This document shows positions 26,450-35,348 of a stretch of DNA of 48,192 nt, piece after piece (position 1 is the stretch's first letter; every line of letters begins with the position of its first letter). A program made the position numbers and the translations under genes. The notes under the pieces were generated by a model that worked only from the letters and a program-made list of their open reading frames with translations, did no database searches and was not told where the DNA came from. Source of the DNA: Actinomadura roseirufa (GTDB taxonomy: Bacteria > Actinomycetota > Actinomycetes > Streptosporangiales > Streptosporangiaceae); NCBI RefSeq assembly GCF_900659635.1, contig NZ_CAACVB010000035.1:1-48192 (forward strand). Direction: 5' to 3'.

Positions 26450-26511
26450 GATCAGCTTCGTGTCCGGCAAATGTCGCCCGCTGTGCTTGTCTGGACACAG
26501 GGGAGGTCGTC

Positions 26512-27765
26512 ATGGCGTTGCCGCGGGGGCGGTCGGGAACGGGCAACTCCTACCGGGCGCTGTTCGCCGTTCCCGGCGTGACAGGGCTCCTTACCGGATA
26601 CCTGCTGGCGCGCATGCCCGCCGGGGTCATCGGGCTCTCGCTGCTCCTGCTCGGCCAGGAGACCGGCGGAGCGGCGCGGTCCGGGCTGCTGGTCGGCGTC
26701 TTCTCCGCGGCGCTCATGGTCGCGACGCCGCTGCTCGGCCGCGCGCTCGACACCTTCCCCGCGGGCCGGGTGCTCGCGGCGACCGCGGCGACGCACTGCG
26801 CGGCGCTCGCCGTCCTCGCGGCGGGCTGGTACACCGCGCCGTACTCCCCCGCGCTCTCGCTCGCCGGCGCCGCCCTCGCGGGCGCCTCGCTCCCCCCGGC
26901 CGGGCCCGCGCTGCGCGTCGCGCTGCCGGGCTTCGTCCCCGACGAGCTGCTGACGACCGCGTTCGCCTGCGAGGCGGTCGTCCTGGAGACCGTCTACGTC
27001 ATCGGCCCGCTGCTCGTCGGCGGGCTCGGCGCGGTGGCGTGCTGGGCGCCGATGGCGGCGGCCGGCGGCTCGGCCGTCGCCGGGACGGCGGTGATGATCG
27101 CCGGTGGCCGGCTGCCCTGCGCCGCCCGCGCGGGCGGGACGGGCCGCGCCCTGTGGACGCTCGGCCCGCTCGCCGACGGCGGCGTCCGGCGGCTGCTGCT
27201 GGCCGCGTTCCTGTTCCTGCCGGCGCTCGCCGTCGTCGAGGTCGCGGTCGCCGCGGTCGCCGGGGAGCGGAACCGGCCGCACCTGCTCGGCGTCGTGATG
27301 GCGGCCGCCGCCGTCGCGAGCCTGGCCGGCGGCCTGCTGTTCGGCCTGCGCCGCTGGCCTGGCACCCCGCCGGTGCACGCGAGCGCGCTGGCCGGCTGGT
27401 TCGCGGCGGCGTGCGTGCTGGGCGCGCTGGCGCCCGCCCCCTGGCCGGCGGGCACCGCCGTCGCGCTGGGCAGCCTCGTCGTCGCCCCCGCCCTCGCCCT
27501 GTTCGGCCGGATCGCCGGGAACATCGCACCGTCCGGGCGGGCGGCCGAGACCTACACCTGGCTGTCCACGGTGAACAACTGCGGCCAGGCGGCGACGCTC
27601 CCGCTGGCCGGATGGCTCGCCGCGAAGGCGGGCCCGGAGGGGGCGTTCCTGCTGGCCGCCGGGCTCGCCGTCGCGTCCGCGCTGGCCATCCTCGGCAACC
27701 GGCACCGGCTCGCCCCCGCGCCACCACCACCGCCACCGCTCCCGGTGAAGGTCCTCCAAAGCTGA
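26512..27765 (+). CDS. MFS transporter, probable exporter of the RiPP locus
   Basis: 417 residues, ATG 26512 with GGGAGG eight bases before. The sequence is strongly hydrophobic, with about twelve membrane helices in the MFS pattern. An early conserved loop is visible as ATPLLGRALDTFPAGRVLAA between helices 2 and 3. A cytoplasmic middle loop follows helix 6 (ARAGGTGRALWTL), and a Pro-rich tail ends the protein (APPPPPPLP). It is divergent from the radical SAM operon across a shared operator-like palindrome, so export of the mature peptide or self-protection is a reasonable inference. The true substrate is unknown. Confidence 0.85.
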   Translation: MALPRGRSGTGNSYRALFAVPGVTGLLTGYLLARMPAGVIGLSLLLLGQETGGAARSGLLVGVFSAALMVATPLLGRALDTFPAGRVLAATAATHCAALAVLAAGWYTAPYSPALSLAGAALAGASLPPAGPALRVALPGFVPDELLTTAFACEAVVLETVYVIGPLLVGGLGAVACWAPMAAAGGSAVAGTAVMIAGGRLPCAARAGGTGRALWTLGPLADGGVRRLLLAAFLFLPALAVVEVAVAAVAGERNRPHLLGVVMAAAAVASLAGGLLFGLRRWPGTPPVHASALAGWFAAACVLGALAPAPWPAGTAVALGSLVVAPALALFGRIAGNIAPSGRAAETYTWLSTVNNCGQAATLPLAGWLAAKAGPEGAFLLAAGLAVASALAILGNRHRLAPAPPPPPPLPVKVLQS

Positions 27766-27824
27766 CCACCCGGCCGAGAGAGACACCCTCCAGAGCCCGA
27801 GCCCTCCAGAACTGGCTGCCCGGT

Positions 27825-30152
27825 TCAGAGGAGGTCGAGGGCGGCGGACACGACGCTGTCGGTGTCCAGGCCGTGATGGCGGTAGACGTCATCGAGGTCG
27901 CCCGACTGGCCGAAGGCCGACACCCCCAGGTGGACGGAGCGGACGCCGTTCACCCCCGCGAGGAACGCGAGCGTGTGCGGGTGGCCGTCGAGAAGGGTCA
28001 CCAGCGGCGCGGCGCGGCGTTCCGGGAACGCCGCCTCCAGGATCCACGTCTCGGCCCGCGCGCGCCCCGTCCGCGCCTGGACGGCGTCGAACAGCAGGCC
28101 GGGGCTCGTCACGCACACCACGTCCACGGCCGTGCCGAGCGACTCCAGCCGCTCCGCCGCGGCGAGCGCCTCGGGCACCAGCGCGCCCATCGCCGCGATC
28201 GTGACCGCGGGCGTCCCGGCCGCGCGCCGCAGCGGGTACGCCCCGGCGACGGCCTGGCGGCGGCGCCGCTCCCGAGCCGCCGGGTCGGCGGGGACCGCCG
28301 CGAGCGCCTGGTCGACGGGACGGGTGGACAGCCGCAGGTACGCCGACGTGCCGTCCGGGCGGCCGAGCCGCGCCATCGACGCCAGCAGCGTCCACTCGAC
28401 GTCGATCGCGAACGCCGGCTCGTAGGCGACGCAGCCCGGCTGCTCCAGCCCCACCGACGGCGTCGTGACGGACTGGTGCGCCCCGCCCTCCGGGGCCAGC
28501 GACACCCCGGACGGCGTCCCGACGAGGATCGACTGGCCGCCCGCGTAGATGCCGAACGACCACGGCTCCAGCGCCCGCTCGACGAACGGGTCGTACAGCA
28601 CGCCGATGGGGAAGAGCGGCTCGCCCCAGCGCGACCACGTCGTGCCCAGCTCGCCGAGCAGCCCGACGAGGTTCGTCTCGGCGATGCCCAGCTCCAGGTG
28701 CTGGCCGGTGGGACGCTCCCGCCAGTGCAGGATCGTCTCCGGGTCGTCCTCGAACCAGTCGCGGCGCTCCCGGGCGGCCCACACGCCGACCTTGTTGACC
28801 CAGCCGCCGAGGTTGGTGGACGAGCTGACGTCCGGGCACAGCGTGACGACGCGGCGGGCGGCCTCGGGTGCGGCGCGGGTCAGGTCGAGCAGCGTGCGTC
28901 CCAGCGCCGCCTGCGTCGTTTTCGTCCCGGCGGGCGTGCGGCCGAGATCCGCGGGGACGGCGGGTGGCGCGGCGGACGCGACGGGCGGTCGGCGCAGCCG
29001 GTCCGCGGTCCGCGCGCACAGCGCCGCCTCGGGACCGTCCGCGGGGAACGGCGCCCACGGGTCGGCCGGGTCCGCGCCGACGCGGGCGGCCAGCTCGCCG
29101 AGCTGCTCGCCGGTCAGCAGCGCGGAGTGGTTCTGCGGGTGGCCCTCGGTGGCCAGCCCGTACCCCTTCACCGTGTACGCGAAGATCACCGTGGGGCGGG
29201 TGTCGTCGATCGCGGCGAACGCCTCCCGGAGCGCGCCCAGGTCGTGCCCGCCGAGGTTGCGGATCGCGGCGTGCAGCGTCGCGTCGTCCAGGGTGGCGAC
29301 GAGGTCCCGCAGCGCCGGGCCGTCGGGGAGCCGCTCGCGCAGCTCCGCGGGCGCGCAGCGCAGCAGCCGCTGGTACTCGGGGTTGGTCATCTCGTCGATG
29401 CGGCGGCGCAGCGCGTCGCCCCCGGGACGCTGGAACAGCCCCTCCAGGATCCGTCCGTACTTGACGGCGAGGACCTGCCAGCCCGCCGCCGCGAACATGC
29501 CGCGCAGCCGCCCCGCGCCGATCTCCGGGACGACCCGGTCCAGGGACTGCCGGTTCAGGTCGACGATCCACACCACCTCACCCAGGTCGCCGACCATCGG
29601 GTCGAGGATCGCCTCCCAGCACGCCCCCTCATCCAGCTCGGCGTCGCCGACCAGCGAGTACTGCCGCCCGGTCCCGGCGTCCCGGCCAGCGGAGGCGCCC
29701 GTGGAGGAGGCGGTGGAGGAGACGTAGCGGCGGGCCAGCGCGCCCCAGATCGGGGCGGTCGCGCCGATCCCGACCGACCCCGTCGAGTAGTCGACCGGGT
29801 CGGGGTCCTTCGCGCGGGACGGGTAGCTCTGCAGGCCGCCGAACGCGCGCAGCGTCGTCAGGTACTCCGCGTCCAGCTCGCCGAGCAGGTGGTTGATCGC
29901 GTGCAGGACGGGCGAGGCGTGCGGCTTCACCGACACCCGGTCCCCGGGGCGCAGGTGCCCGAACCACAGCTCCGTCATGATCGACACCATTGAGGCGCTG
30001 GAGGCCTGGTGCCCGCCGACCTTCAGCCCGGACGGGTTCGGCCGCACCCGGTTGGCGTGGTCGATGATCGCCGTCGCGAGCCAGAGGACGCGCCGCTCCA
30101 CGTTGCGGAGCACGGCGTCCCGGTCGAGGGCGGGCTGCACGGGGGTGTTCAT
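27825..30152 (-). CDS. AceE/transketolase-like thiamine-diphosphate enzyme
   Basis: 775 residues. ATG 30152 is chosen because AGGAG lies eight bases before it; two earlier in-frame starts are too close. The ThDP/Mg motif is GDAELDEG...VDLNRQSLDRV, the layout of homodimeric pyruvate dehydrogenase E1 (AceE). SSASMVSIMTELWFGHLRPG and HASPVLHAINHLLGEL match the N-terminal ThDP domain. The central pyrimidine domain contains HLELGIAETNLVGLLGELG, with the catalytic-type glutamate, and a transketolase C-terminal domain ends the protein. It is somewhat shorter than AceE (about 890), and no E2 or E3 gene is nearby. It is convergent with the MFS gene and may serve the RiPP locus or central metabolism. 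Confidence 0.82.
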   Translation of the reverse strand: MNTPVQPALDRDAVLRNVERRVLWLATAIIDHANRVRPNPSGLKVGGHQASSASMVSIMTELWFGHLRPGDRVSVKPHASPVLHAINHLLGELDAEYLTTLRAFGGLQSYPSRAKDPDPVDYSTGSVGIGATAPIWGALARRYVSSTASSTGASAGRDAGTGRQYSLVGDAELDEGACWEAILDPMVGDLGEVVWIVDLNRQSLDRVVPEIGAGRLRGMFAAAGWQVLAVKYGRILEGLFQRPGGDALRRRIDEMTNPEYQRLLRCAPAELRERLPDGPALRDLVATLDDATLHAAIRNLGGHDLGALREAFAAIDDTRPTVIFAYTVKGYGLATEGHPQNHSALLTGEQLGELAARVGADPADPWAPFPADGPEAALCARTADRLRRPPVASAAPPAVPADLGRTPAGTKTTQAALGRTLLDLTRAAPEAARRVVTLCPDVSSSTNLGGWVNKVGVWAARERRDWFEDDPETILHWRERPTGQHLELGIAETNLVGLLGELGTTWSRWGEPLFPIGVLYDPFVERALEPWSFGIYAGGQSILVGTPSGVSLAPEGGAHQSVTTPSVGLEQPGCVAYEPAFAIDVEWTLLASMARLGRPDGTSAYLRLSTRPVDQALAAVPADPAARERRRRQAVAGAYPLRRAAGTPAVTIAAMGALVPEALAAAERLESLGTAVDVVCVTSPGLLFDAVQARTGRARAETWILEAAFPERRAAPLVTLLDGHPHTLAFLAGVNGVRSVHLGVSAFGQSGDLDDVYRHHGLDTDSVVSAALDLL

Positions 30153-30284
30153 GGTCATCACTCCTGGAGCGGCGTCGTCGGCGCCCCGGGCATCGGCGCA
30201 TGGATCGTTCCACGCCGAAGATCGGGTCAGGCCATCGTCGCCATCGGCTCCCGTGACCGCAAGGGGGACCGGCGGCGGGCGGGC

Positions 30285-30665
30285 TCAGCCCAAGAGGGCG
30301 GCGAGGACCGCGGCCTGGCTGTGCTCCACGTCCTTCGTCGCGGTGAGCAGGGTCAGCGGCCCGTCCTCGGCGAGGGACCGCAGCCGTTCCAGGGCGTCCG
30401 CGCGCTCCGGCTCCGACAGCTCGGCGTCGTAGCGGCTCCTGAACTCGGCGAACCTGTCGACGCTGTGGCCGTACCACTTGCGGAGGTCCGTCGATGGGGC
30501 GACGTCCTTCTCCCACTCGTCCAGGTGGGCGTCCTCCTTGGTCAGGCCGCGCGGCCACACCCGGTCGACCAGCACCCGCGCCCCGTCATCGTCGGACGCG
30601 GGCTCGTACACCCGGCGCACACGAACAGCGCTTCCCCGACCGCTGCTCCTTCGCCCACTGGCCAT
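30285..30665 (-). CDS. DUF488 family protein
   Basis: 126 residues, ATG 30665 with AGGAGG seven bases upstream; a GTG at VRVRRVYEP is an alternative. The family pattern is clear: RVLVDRVWPRGLTKEDAHLD, then EWEKDVAPSTDLRKWYGH and LTLLTATKDVEHSQAAVLAA. DUF488 proteins are small cytoplasmic proteins of unknown function. It lies 132 bases upstream of the thiamine-diphosphate enzyme on the same strand and may share its transcript. Confidence 0.9.
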   Translation of the reverse strand: MASGRRSSGRGSAVRVRRVYEPASDDDGARVLVDRVWPRGLTKEDAHLDEWEKDVAPSTDLRKWYGHSVDRFAEFRSRYDAELSEPERADALERLRSLAEDGPLTLLTATKDVEHSQAAVLAALLG

Positions 30666-30758
30666 GCCCGTTCCTCCTGATCACTCCCGTCCCGCCCGGT
30701 CTCTCCGCCTGCTGTCCCCGGTCCGATCCTCGGTCACACCTCACCGGGAACGCCCCGG

Positions 30759-30944
30759 TCATCCGGGAGGCGGCTCGGCGGCGGTCCGGCGGGCGAACTC
30801 CCCCGCCAGCGCCCGTCCCAGGACCTCGTCGTCCGGGCGGGTCCGCTCCAGGTACTCCAGCGCTTCGGCCAGTTCGGCGGTGGTGAGCCCGCGCAACGGC
30901 TTGCGCGCCCAGCTCGGGAGATCACCGGCGGACCAGGTGTTCAT
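30759..30944 (-). CDS. Small hypothetical protein (61 residues)
   Basis: ATG 30944 follows GGGAGGG with a six-base spacer. The peptide is soluble and acidic-helical in the middle (TTAELAEALEYLERTRPDDE) with a Trp-containing N-terminus (MNTWSAGDLPSWARKPLRGL). I do not recognise the family. A six-copy 14-bp array directly upstream would lie in its promoter or leader. Confidence 0.6.
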   Translation of the reverse strand: MNTWSAGDLPSWARKPLRGLTTAELAEALEYLERTRPDDEVLGRALAGEFARRTAAEPPPG

Positions 30945-30958
30945 GAGCGGCCCTCCCT

Positions 30959-31042
30959 GCTGTCCTGGTCGTGCTGTCCTGGTCGTGCTGTCCTGGTCGT
31001 GCTGTCCTGGTCGTGCTGTCCTGGTCGTGCTGTCCTGGTCGT
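30959..31042. repeat. Six perfect 14-bp tandem repeats
   Basis: Six identical copies of GCTGTCCTGGTCGT, the most uniform array in the window, between two divergent small genes. Perfect identity suggests recent expansion, and copy number may vary between strains. Confidence 0.95.
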
Positions 31043-31111
31043 GCTCGTTCGGGTGGCGGGCGGCGGCGCGGCGGCCGGGATCCGCTCGGCCCGTTCCCCT
31101 AAAATCGCCGC

Positions 31112-31312
31112 GTGCATTGGTGGAGCCAGCAGGCGTGGGACGCGGCCGCCGAGGCGCAGGCGGCGGATCCCTCGCCGCGCAATCTGATGGCGGCCGCCCA
31201 GGTACAGGCGCTCATTTCGATGGCGGAGGCGCTGCATCGCGTCGCCACCGTTCTGGAAGAACGCGATGAAGAGCACACCGTCCCGCCCTCGGCCGCCCGG
31301 CCGAAAGCATGA
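31112..31312 (+). CDS. Small hypothetical protein, leaderless start
   Basis: 66 residues from GTG 31112. A TAAAAT -10 element lies at 31100-31105, six bases before the GTG, so the transcript probably begins at or next to the start codon, as in many actinobacterial leaderless genes. The protein is a single amphipathic helix (MAAAQVQALISMAEALHRVA) with a Trp-rich start (MHWWSQQAWDAAAEAQ) and charged end. Family unknown. Confidence 0.55.
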   Translation: MHWWSQQAWDAAAEAQAADPSPRNLMAAAQVQALISMAEALHRVATVLEERDEEHTVPPSAARPKA

Positions 31313-31368
31313 GGAGATGAAATAACCGGTGTGCCCGGAGAAAGGGCACACCGGTATTCCAGCCGGAT

Positions 31369-32244
31369 TCAGACGTCGCTGAAACTCCTGCGTTCGGGGC
31401 GGCCGTTGCTACCGCGCCCATTGGCACTGGTCCCATGAGCACTGGAGCCATGGGAACCGGATCCATGAGAACCGGGCCCACTGGCCCCGGCGGTGAACCG
31501 GGACGTCTTGGCCGCGGACGGCCGGATGGGGGCCGCCGGAGGCTCGGCCGCGGGCTCGCTCTCGGCCGCGACGGGAACGAGCCCGTCCTCCTCGGGCACC
31601 GGCACCGGCCGGGGCCGGTCGCGCAGCCGCGCGGCGGCCTGCCGCAGGGCCCGCTCCCCGACCAGGCGGGTCAGCTCCAGCCCCCAGCAGTCCAGCTTGT
31701 CGGCGTCGGTCAGGTCGTCGCGGTGGCCGAGCTCGGCGGCGAGCCCGCCGAGCCGCTGCGCCTCGCCGAGGTCGAACTCGCGCATGAGGTGGCAGCACAG
31801 CTCGGCCAGCGCCGCGTGGTCGCGCTCGAAGGACAGCCCCGACAGGTCGTTGTGCGACAGCCGGCTGAGCGCCCGCTTGCGCTCCAGCTCGGCGTCCGCG
31901 ATCCGCAGTACGCCGTTGAGCAGCGCGACCGGGCCGGTCCCGGGCCCGCGGGCCAGGGCGGGAGCGAACGACATGCGCAGCAGCGCCGCCGAGCCGAACC
32001 CGGCGGCCATCACCCGCACGACCAGCAGGCTCACCGGGGGCATCGTCGCGGGGAGGCCGAACGTCCAGCCCGCCGCGGTCACCACGATCAGCGCGAGGAC
32101 GGACGCGCTGGTGTTGACGAGGGCGAACAGCAGCCCACCCGGCGACAGCAGCGCCGCGGCGGGCTTGTCGCGGTAGCGCGCGACGAGCTCGGCGACCCCG
32201 ATCGCGCCGCCGATCAGGGCGGCCAGGAACATCTCGATGATCAT
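31369..32244 (-). CDS. Membrane protein with three N-terminal helices and cytoplasmic tail
   Basis: 291 residues. Three hydrophobic segments lie in the first 95 residues (MIIEMFLAALIGGAIGVAEL, LFALVNTSASVLALIVVTAA, VSLLVVRVMAAGFGSAALL). A helical charged domain follows (ELERKRALSRLSHNDLSGLS, ALAELCCHLMREFDLGEA, DKLDCWGLELTRLVGERALR), then a Pro/Gly/Ser tail containing 15-bp repeats that encode GSHGS-like pentapeptides. I do not recognise the family. The layout suggests a small anchor or channel-like protein with a cytoplasmic helical domain. Confidence 0.6.
   Translation of the reverse strand: MIIEMFLAALIGGAIGVAELVARYRDKPAAALLSPGGLLFALVNTSASVLALIVVTAAGWTFGLPATMPPVSLLVVRVMAAGFGSAALLRMSFAPALARGPGTGPVALLNGVLRIADAELERKRALSRLSHNDLSGLSFERDHAALAELCCHLMREFDLGEAQRLGGLAAELGHRDDLTDADKLDCWGLELTRLVGERALRQAAARLRDRPRPVPVPEEDGLVPVAAESEPAAEPPAAPIRPSAAKTSRFTAGASGPGSHGSGSHGSSAHGTSANGRGSNGRPERRSFSDV
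31424..31483. repeat. 15-bp tandem repeat in the tail of the membrane protein
   Basis: Four units of 15 bases, such as GCACTGGAGCCATGG, encode GSHGS/SAHGT-type pentapeptides in the disordered C-terminus of the minus-strand gene. Confidence 0.8.
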
Positions 32245-32257
32245 GGACGGGTCCGCT

Positions 32258-32503
32258 CTACGCGCTACGGGCGCTCAGGCGGCCGAACGGGTGCTCCTCG
32301 ACCCGGCCGCCGGTCGCCGGCGGGGCCGGGCGGCGCTCCGCGGCCGGTTCGGCGCGGCCGACCTCCAGGAAGACCATCAGCCATTCCGCCGGACCCGCCG
32401 CGAGGCCGCGATGGGCGCGCAGGCCCCGCTCGCGCGCGCGGAGAAAGGTCAGCAGCCATCCGGTGGGCCCGGCCGCCACGCAGGTGCGAATTCGTGAATG
32501 CAT
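32258..32503 (-). CDS. Doubtful small ORF upstream of the membrane protein
   Basis: 81 residues from ATG 32503, with weak ribosome site. The repeat-like pair GPTGWLLTFLRARERG and GPAEWLMVFLEVGR gives it some internal structure. It lies 13 bases before the membrane protein on the same strand. No family is recognised. Confidence 0.3.
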   Translation of the reverse strand: MHSRIRTCVAAGPTGWLLTFLRARERGLRAHRGLAAGPAEWLMVFLEVGRAEPAAERRPAPPATGGRVEEHPFGRLSARSA

Positions 32504-32668
32504 GGGGCGACCATTCCGTAGCGCGGCGGTGAAGTCGACGTTCGCCGCGTCAAGTTTTCTGAGATCACCGGTACCACCGGCCGAGGACGGGAGTTTTGCG
32601 TCGTTTTCTCAAACAGCGCGGGCCGCGGCGGGCTCGTTGTTTCCTTTACGCGTTTCTCTTCGCGCGGC

Positions 32669-34524
32669 TCATGCCGCGGTGGTGAGGGACTCGTCGCGGG
32701 CGACGAGACCGGCGTACCGGCCGCCGAGCGCGAGCAGTTCCGCATGGGTGCCGCGCTCGGCGACGCGCCCGCGGTCGAGGACGACGATCTGGTCCGCGTC
32801 CCGCACCGTGGACAGCCGGTGCGCGATGGTGATCGTCGTGCGGCCGGCGGCGAGCGCGTCCACGGCCCGCTGGACGGCGCGCTCGGTCCGCGTGTCGAGC
32901 GCGCTGGTCGCCTCGTCCAGCACGAGGACCGGCGGGTCGCGCAGGATCGTGCGGGCGATCGCCAGCCGCTGCTTCTCACCGCCGGAGAACCGGTGGCCGC
33001 GCTCGCCGACGAGCGTGTCGTACCCGGCGGGCAGGGCGCTGATGTGGTCGTGGATCTGCGCGGCGCGCGCGGCGGCCTCCAGTTCCTCGTCCGACGCGCC
33101 GGGCTTGGCGAACCGCAGGTTGTCGGCGACGGACGCGTGGAACAGGTACGTCTCCTGCGAGACGACGCCGACGGCGGCGGACAGGTCGGCGAAGGAGAGG
33201 TCGCGGACGTCCACGCCGTCGAGGGTGACCCGGCCGGACGTCACGTCGTACAGGCGCGGGACGAGGTGGCCCAGCGTGGTCTTGCCCGCGCCGGTCGCGC
33301 CGACGACGGCGAGCGAGGTGCCCGCCGGGACGGTGAGGTCGATGCCGGACAGCGTCGGCGTCCCCGGCTCGTAGGAGAAGCCGGCGTCCTCGAAGCGGAC
33401 GTCGCCGCGGACGGCCGGCAGCGGCCGGGGGTCGGCGGGTTCCACGAGGTCGGGCCGCAGGTCCAGGTACTCGAAGACGCGGCGGAACAGCGCCATCGAG
33501 GTCTGGACCTCCACGCCCGTCTGGAGCAGTTGGACGGACGGGCGGAACAGGCTCGTCTGCAGGGTCGTGAAGGCCACGAGCGTTCCGATGGACACGAGCG
33601 GGTGGCCCTGGAGACGGTGAACCCGGCGGCCCAGTAGACGAGCGCGGGCATCGCCGACATGACCATCTGGATCGTCGACTGCCGCCAGCGCCCGGCCATG
33701 CTCGCCCGCATCTCCAGGTCGACCAGGCCGCGGGACTCGGCGGCGAACCGGTCGGTCAGCGCCTGGGAGCGGCCCATCGTGCGGCCGAGCAGGATCCCCG
33801 AGACCGACAGCGACTCCTCGACGATGGCCGACATCGCGGCCATCTGCCGCTGCCGCCGGGAGGTGATCCGGCGCCGCTCGCGGCCGACCCTGCGGCTGAT
33901 CCACACGAACAGCGGGAGCGTGCCCAGCGAGACCAGCGTGAGCCGCCAGTCGAGGGCGAGCATCGCGATGACGGTGGCGGTGACGGAGGTGAAGTTGGAG
34001 ACGAGCGAGGTCGCGGTGGAGGTGACGGTCGACTGCATGCCGCCGATGTCGTTGGCGATCCTGGACTGCACCTCGCCGGTGCGGGTCCGTGTGAAGAACG
34101 CGAGCGGCATCCGCTGGAGGTGGGCGTAGACGGCGGTGCGGAGGTCGTGCATGACCCGCTGGCCGACGCCGGTGGACATGTAGGTCTGCAGCACGCCGAG
34201 GGCGCTGGTGACGACCGCGACGGCGATCATGCCGAGGACCAGCAGGGTCAGCAGCCCGGTCCGGCCGCGCGGCAGCGCGACGTCCAGGATGTGCCGCAGC
34301 ATGAACGGCGACGCGAGCCCCACGAGCGAGGACAGCGCGACGAGCAGCGCGACCGCGGCGAGCCGGCCGCGGTAGGGCCGGAACAGACGCAGAACGCGCC
34401 GGACGTCGCTTCTCTGAGTCTCGCTTCTCTGGGGCTCGCTCTTCCGGGTCTCGCTGTCCTGAGGATCGTTCGTCCGGTGATCGTGCTCGTGAGGATCGGG
34501 CTTCCGGGTGTCCGGTGACGGCAC
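32669..34524 (-). pseudogene. ABC exporter (fused membrane and ATPase domains) with a frameshift
   Basis: Two overlapping frames together encode one exporter of about 618 residues. The first, from ATG 34524, covers the six-helix membrane domain (FRPYRGRLAAVALLVALSSL to VYWAAGFTVSRA). The second continues at GHPLVSIGTLVAFTTLQTSLF. It carries Walker A GATGAGKTT, signature FSGGEKQ, Walker B VLVLDEATSALD and the switch histidine in IAHRLSTVRD. The frames join if one G is added at the GGG run complementary to 33606-33608, restoring TVSRGHPLVS. All motifs are intact, so the cause is a recent mutation, a sequencing error, or frameshift control. The gene is divergent from a marR gene, so it is probably a drug-type efflux pump under MarR control. 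Confidence 0.85.
34406..34510. repeat. 15-bp tandem repeat at the ABC exporter N-terminus
   Basis: Seven diverged units of 15 bases (type TCGCTTCTCTGGGGC) encode pentapeptides such as SETRK, SEPQR and SETQR before the first membrane helix. Confidence 0.85.
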
Positions 34525-34557
34525 GGGCGGCTCCTTCCGGGGGCTGTCCCCAAGGCT

Positions 34558-34608
34558 AACTGAGCTTGGCTCATAATCATTCCCTTGAACTATGAGCTAG
34601 GCTCGGTT
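34558..34608. promoter_or_regulatory. Paired palindromic operators for the MarR regulator
   Basis: Two 13-base palindromes, TGAGCTTGGCTCA (34561-34573) and TGAGCTAGGCTCG (34593-34605), share the form GAGC-n3-GCTC with centres 32 bases apart. Together they form a larger inverted repeat (18-base arms, 15 matching pairs). They fill the 86-base gap between the divergent exporter and marR genes, the usual place for a MarR autoregulatory site. Promoter-like AT-rich bases lie between them. Confidence 0.7.
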
Positions 34609-34610
34609 AT

Positions 34611-35159
34611 ATGGACAACGTCCCAGCCGGCCCCGGGCAGTTGAAGCACGAGCAGTTGAAGCACGGGCAAGCAGAGCACGGGCAGCCAGAGCAGGAGCAG
34701 GCGGAGCACGGGCAGGGCGCGCACGGGCAGGATCACGATGTGGCCGATCTGTTCCTGCGGGCCGCCCGGCGGATGCGCCGGCACCAGTCGGAGAAGCTCG
34801 CCCCGCTCGGTCTGACCCCGGCCCAGGCGCGCGCCCTCAGGGTCGTCGTCGGCGGCGGGCCGCTGCGGATGGTCGATCTCGCCGACCGGCTCGGGATCGT
34901 CCCGCGCTCGGTGACGACGCTGGTGGACGCCCTGGAATCGGCGGGACTCGTCACCCGTGCCCCCGATCCCGCCAACCGCCGGTCGCTGCTCGTCGAGGCG
35001 ACCGAGGAGGGACGGGCGGTCCGCGAGCGGATGGCGGGGATGCGCAGGGAGGCGGTGCGGGAGGTGCTGGCGCCGCTCTCGGCGGAGCAGCGGGAGTCGC
35101 TGCGGGAGCTGCTCACGGTCATCGACGCCGCGGCGCCCCGCCACCGCCGCGGCTGCTGA
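34611..35159 (+). CDS. MarR family transcriptional regulator
   Basis: 182 residues from ATG 34611, which has no ribosome site and lies a few bases after the second operator palindrome, so translation may be leaderless or near so. The first 40 residues are a His/Gln/Glu tract from 15-bp repeats. The rest is a standard MarR winged helix: LFLRAARRMRRHQSEKLAPL, GLTPAQARALRVVVGGGPLR, MVDLADRLGIVPRSVTTLVD (recognition helix), and the wing with DPANRRSLLVEATEEGRAV. It should repress itself and the divergent exporter until a ligand releases it. Confidence 0.92.
   Translation: MDNVPAGPGQLKHEQLKHGQAEHGQPEQEQAEHGQGAHGQDHDVADLFLRAARRMRRHQSEKLAPLGLTPAQARALRVVVGGGPLRMVDLADRLGIVPRSVTTLVDALESAGLVTRAPDPANRRSLLVEATEEGRAVRERMAGMRREAVREVLAPLSAEQRESLRELLTVIDAAAPRHRRGC
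34641..34730. repeat. 15-bp tandem repeat at the MarR N-terminus
   Basis: Six units of 15 bases (type TTGAAGCACGGGCAA) encode LKHGQ/AEHGQ pentapeptides. The divergent exporter has the same kind of array at its own N-terminus. Confidence 0.9.
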
Positions 35160-35330
35160 CGGCCCCCCTGGGGCTGGCGACCGCCCCCGAGTCGACGACG
35201 GCCCCCGGGCCAATGCCCCCGGGTCAACGGACGGAGGGGCCACTTCCCCCGAAGCGGCCCCTCTCCCCCCGTTCCACCGGAGCGACCGGGGCGGCCTCGT
35301 AGCCGGGCCTGCCGCTCCCCCCGAAGCGGT

Positions 35331-35348
35331 CCGCTCCTTTCGGAGCGG
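35331..35348 (+). terminator. Hairpin after marR
   Basis: CCGCTCC (35331-35337) pairs with GGAGCGG (35342-35348) across a four-base loop. The rest of 35160-35568 is C-rich, repetitive and shows no gene. Confidence 0.45.

Noticed and set aside
26460..29993. A 1177-codon open frame on the plus strand
   Set aside because: It is antisense to the ThDP enzyme and overlaps the MFS gene in another frame. Its Arg/Gly/Pro-rich composition is typical of shadow frames in very GC-rich DNA, and the real genes have clear domains.
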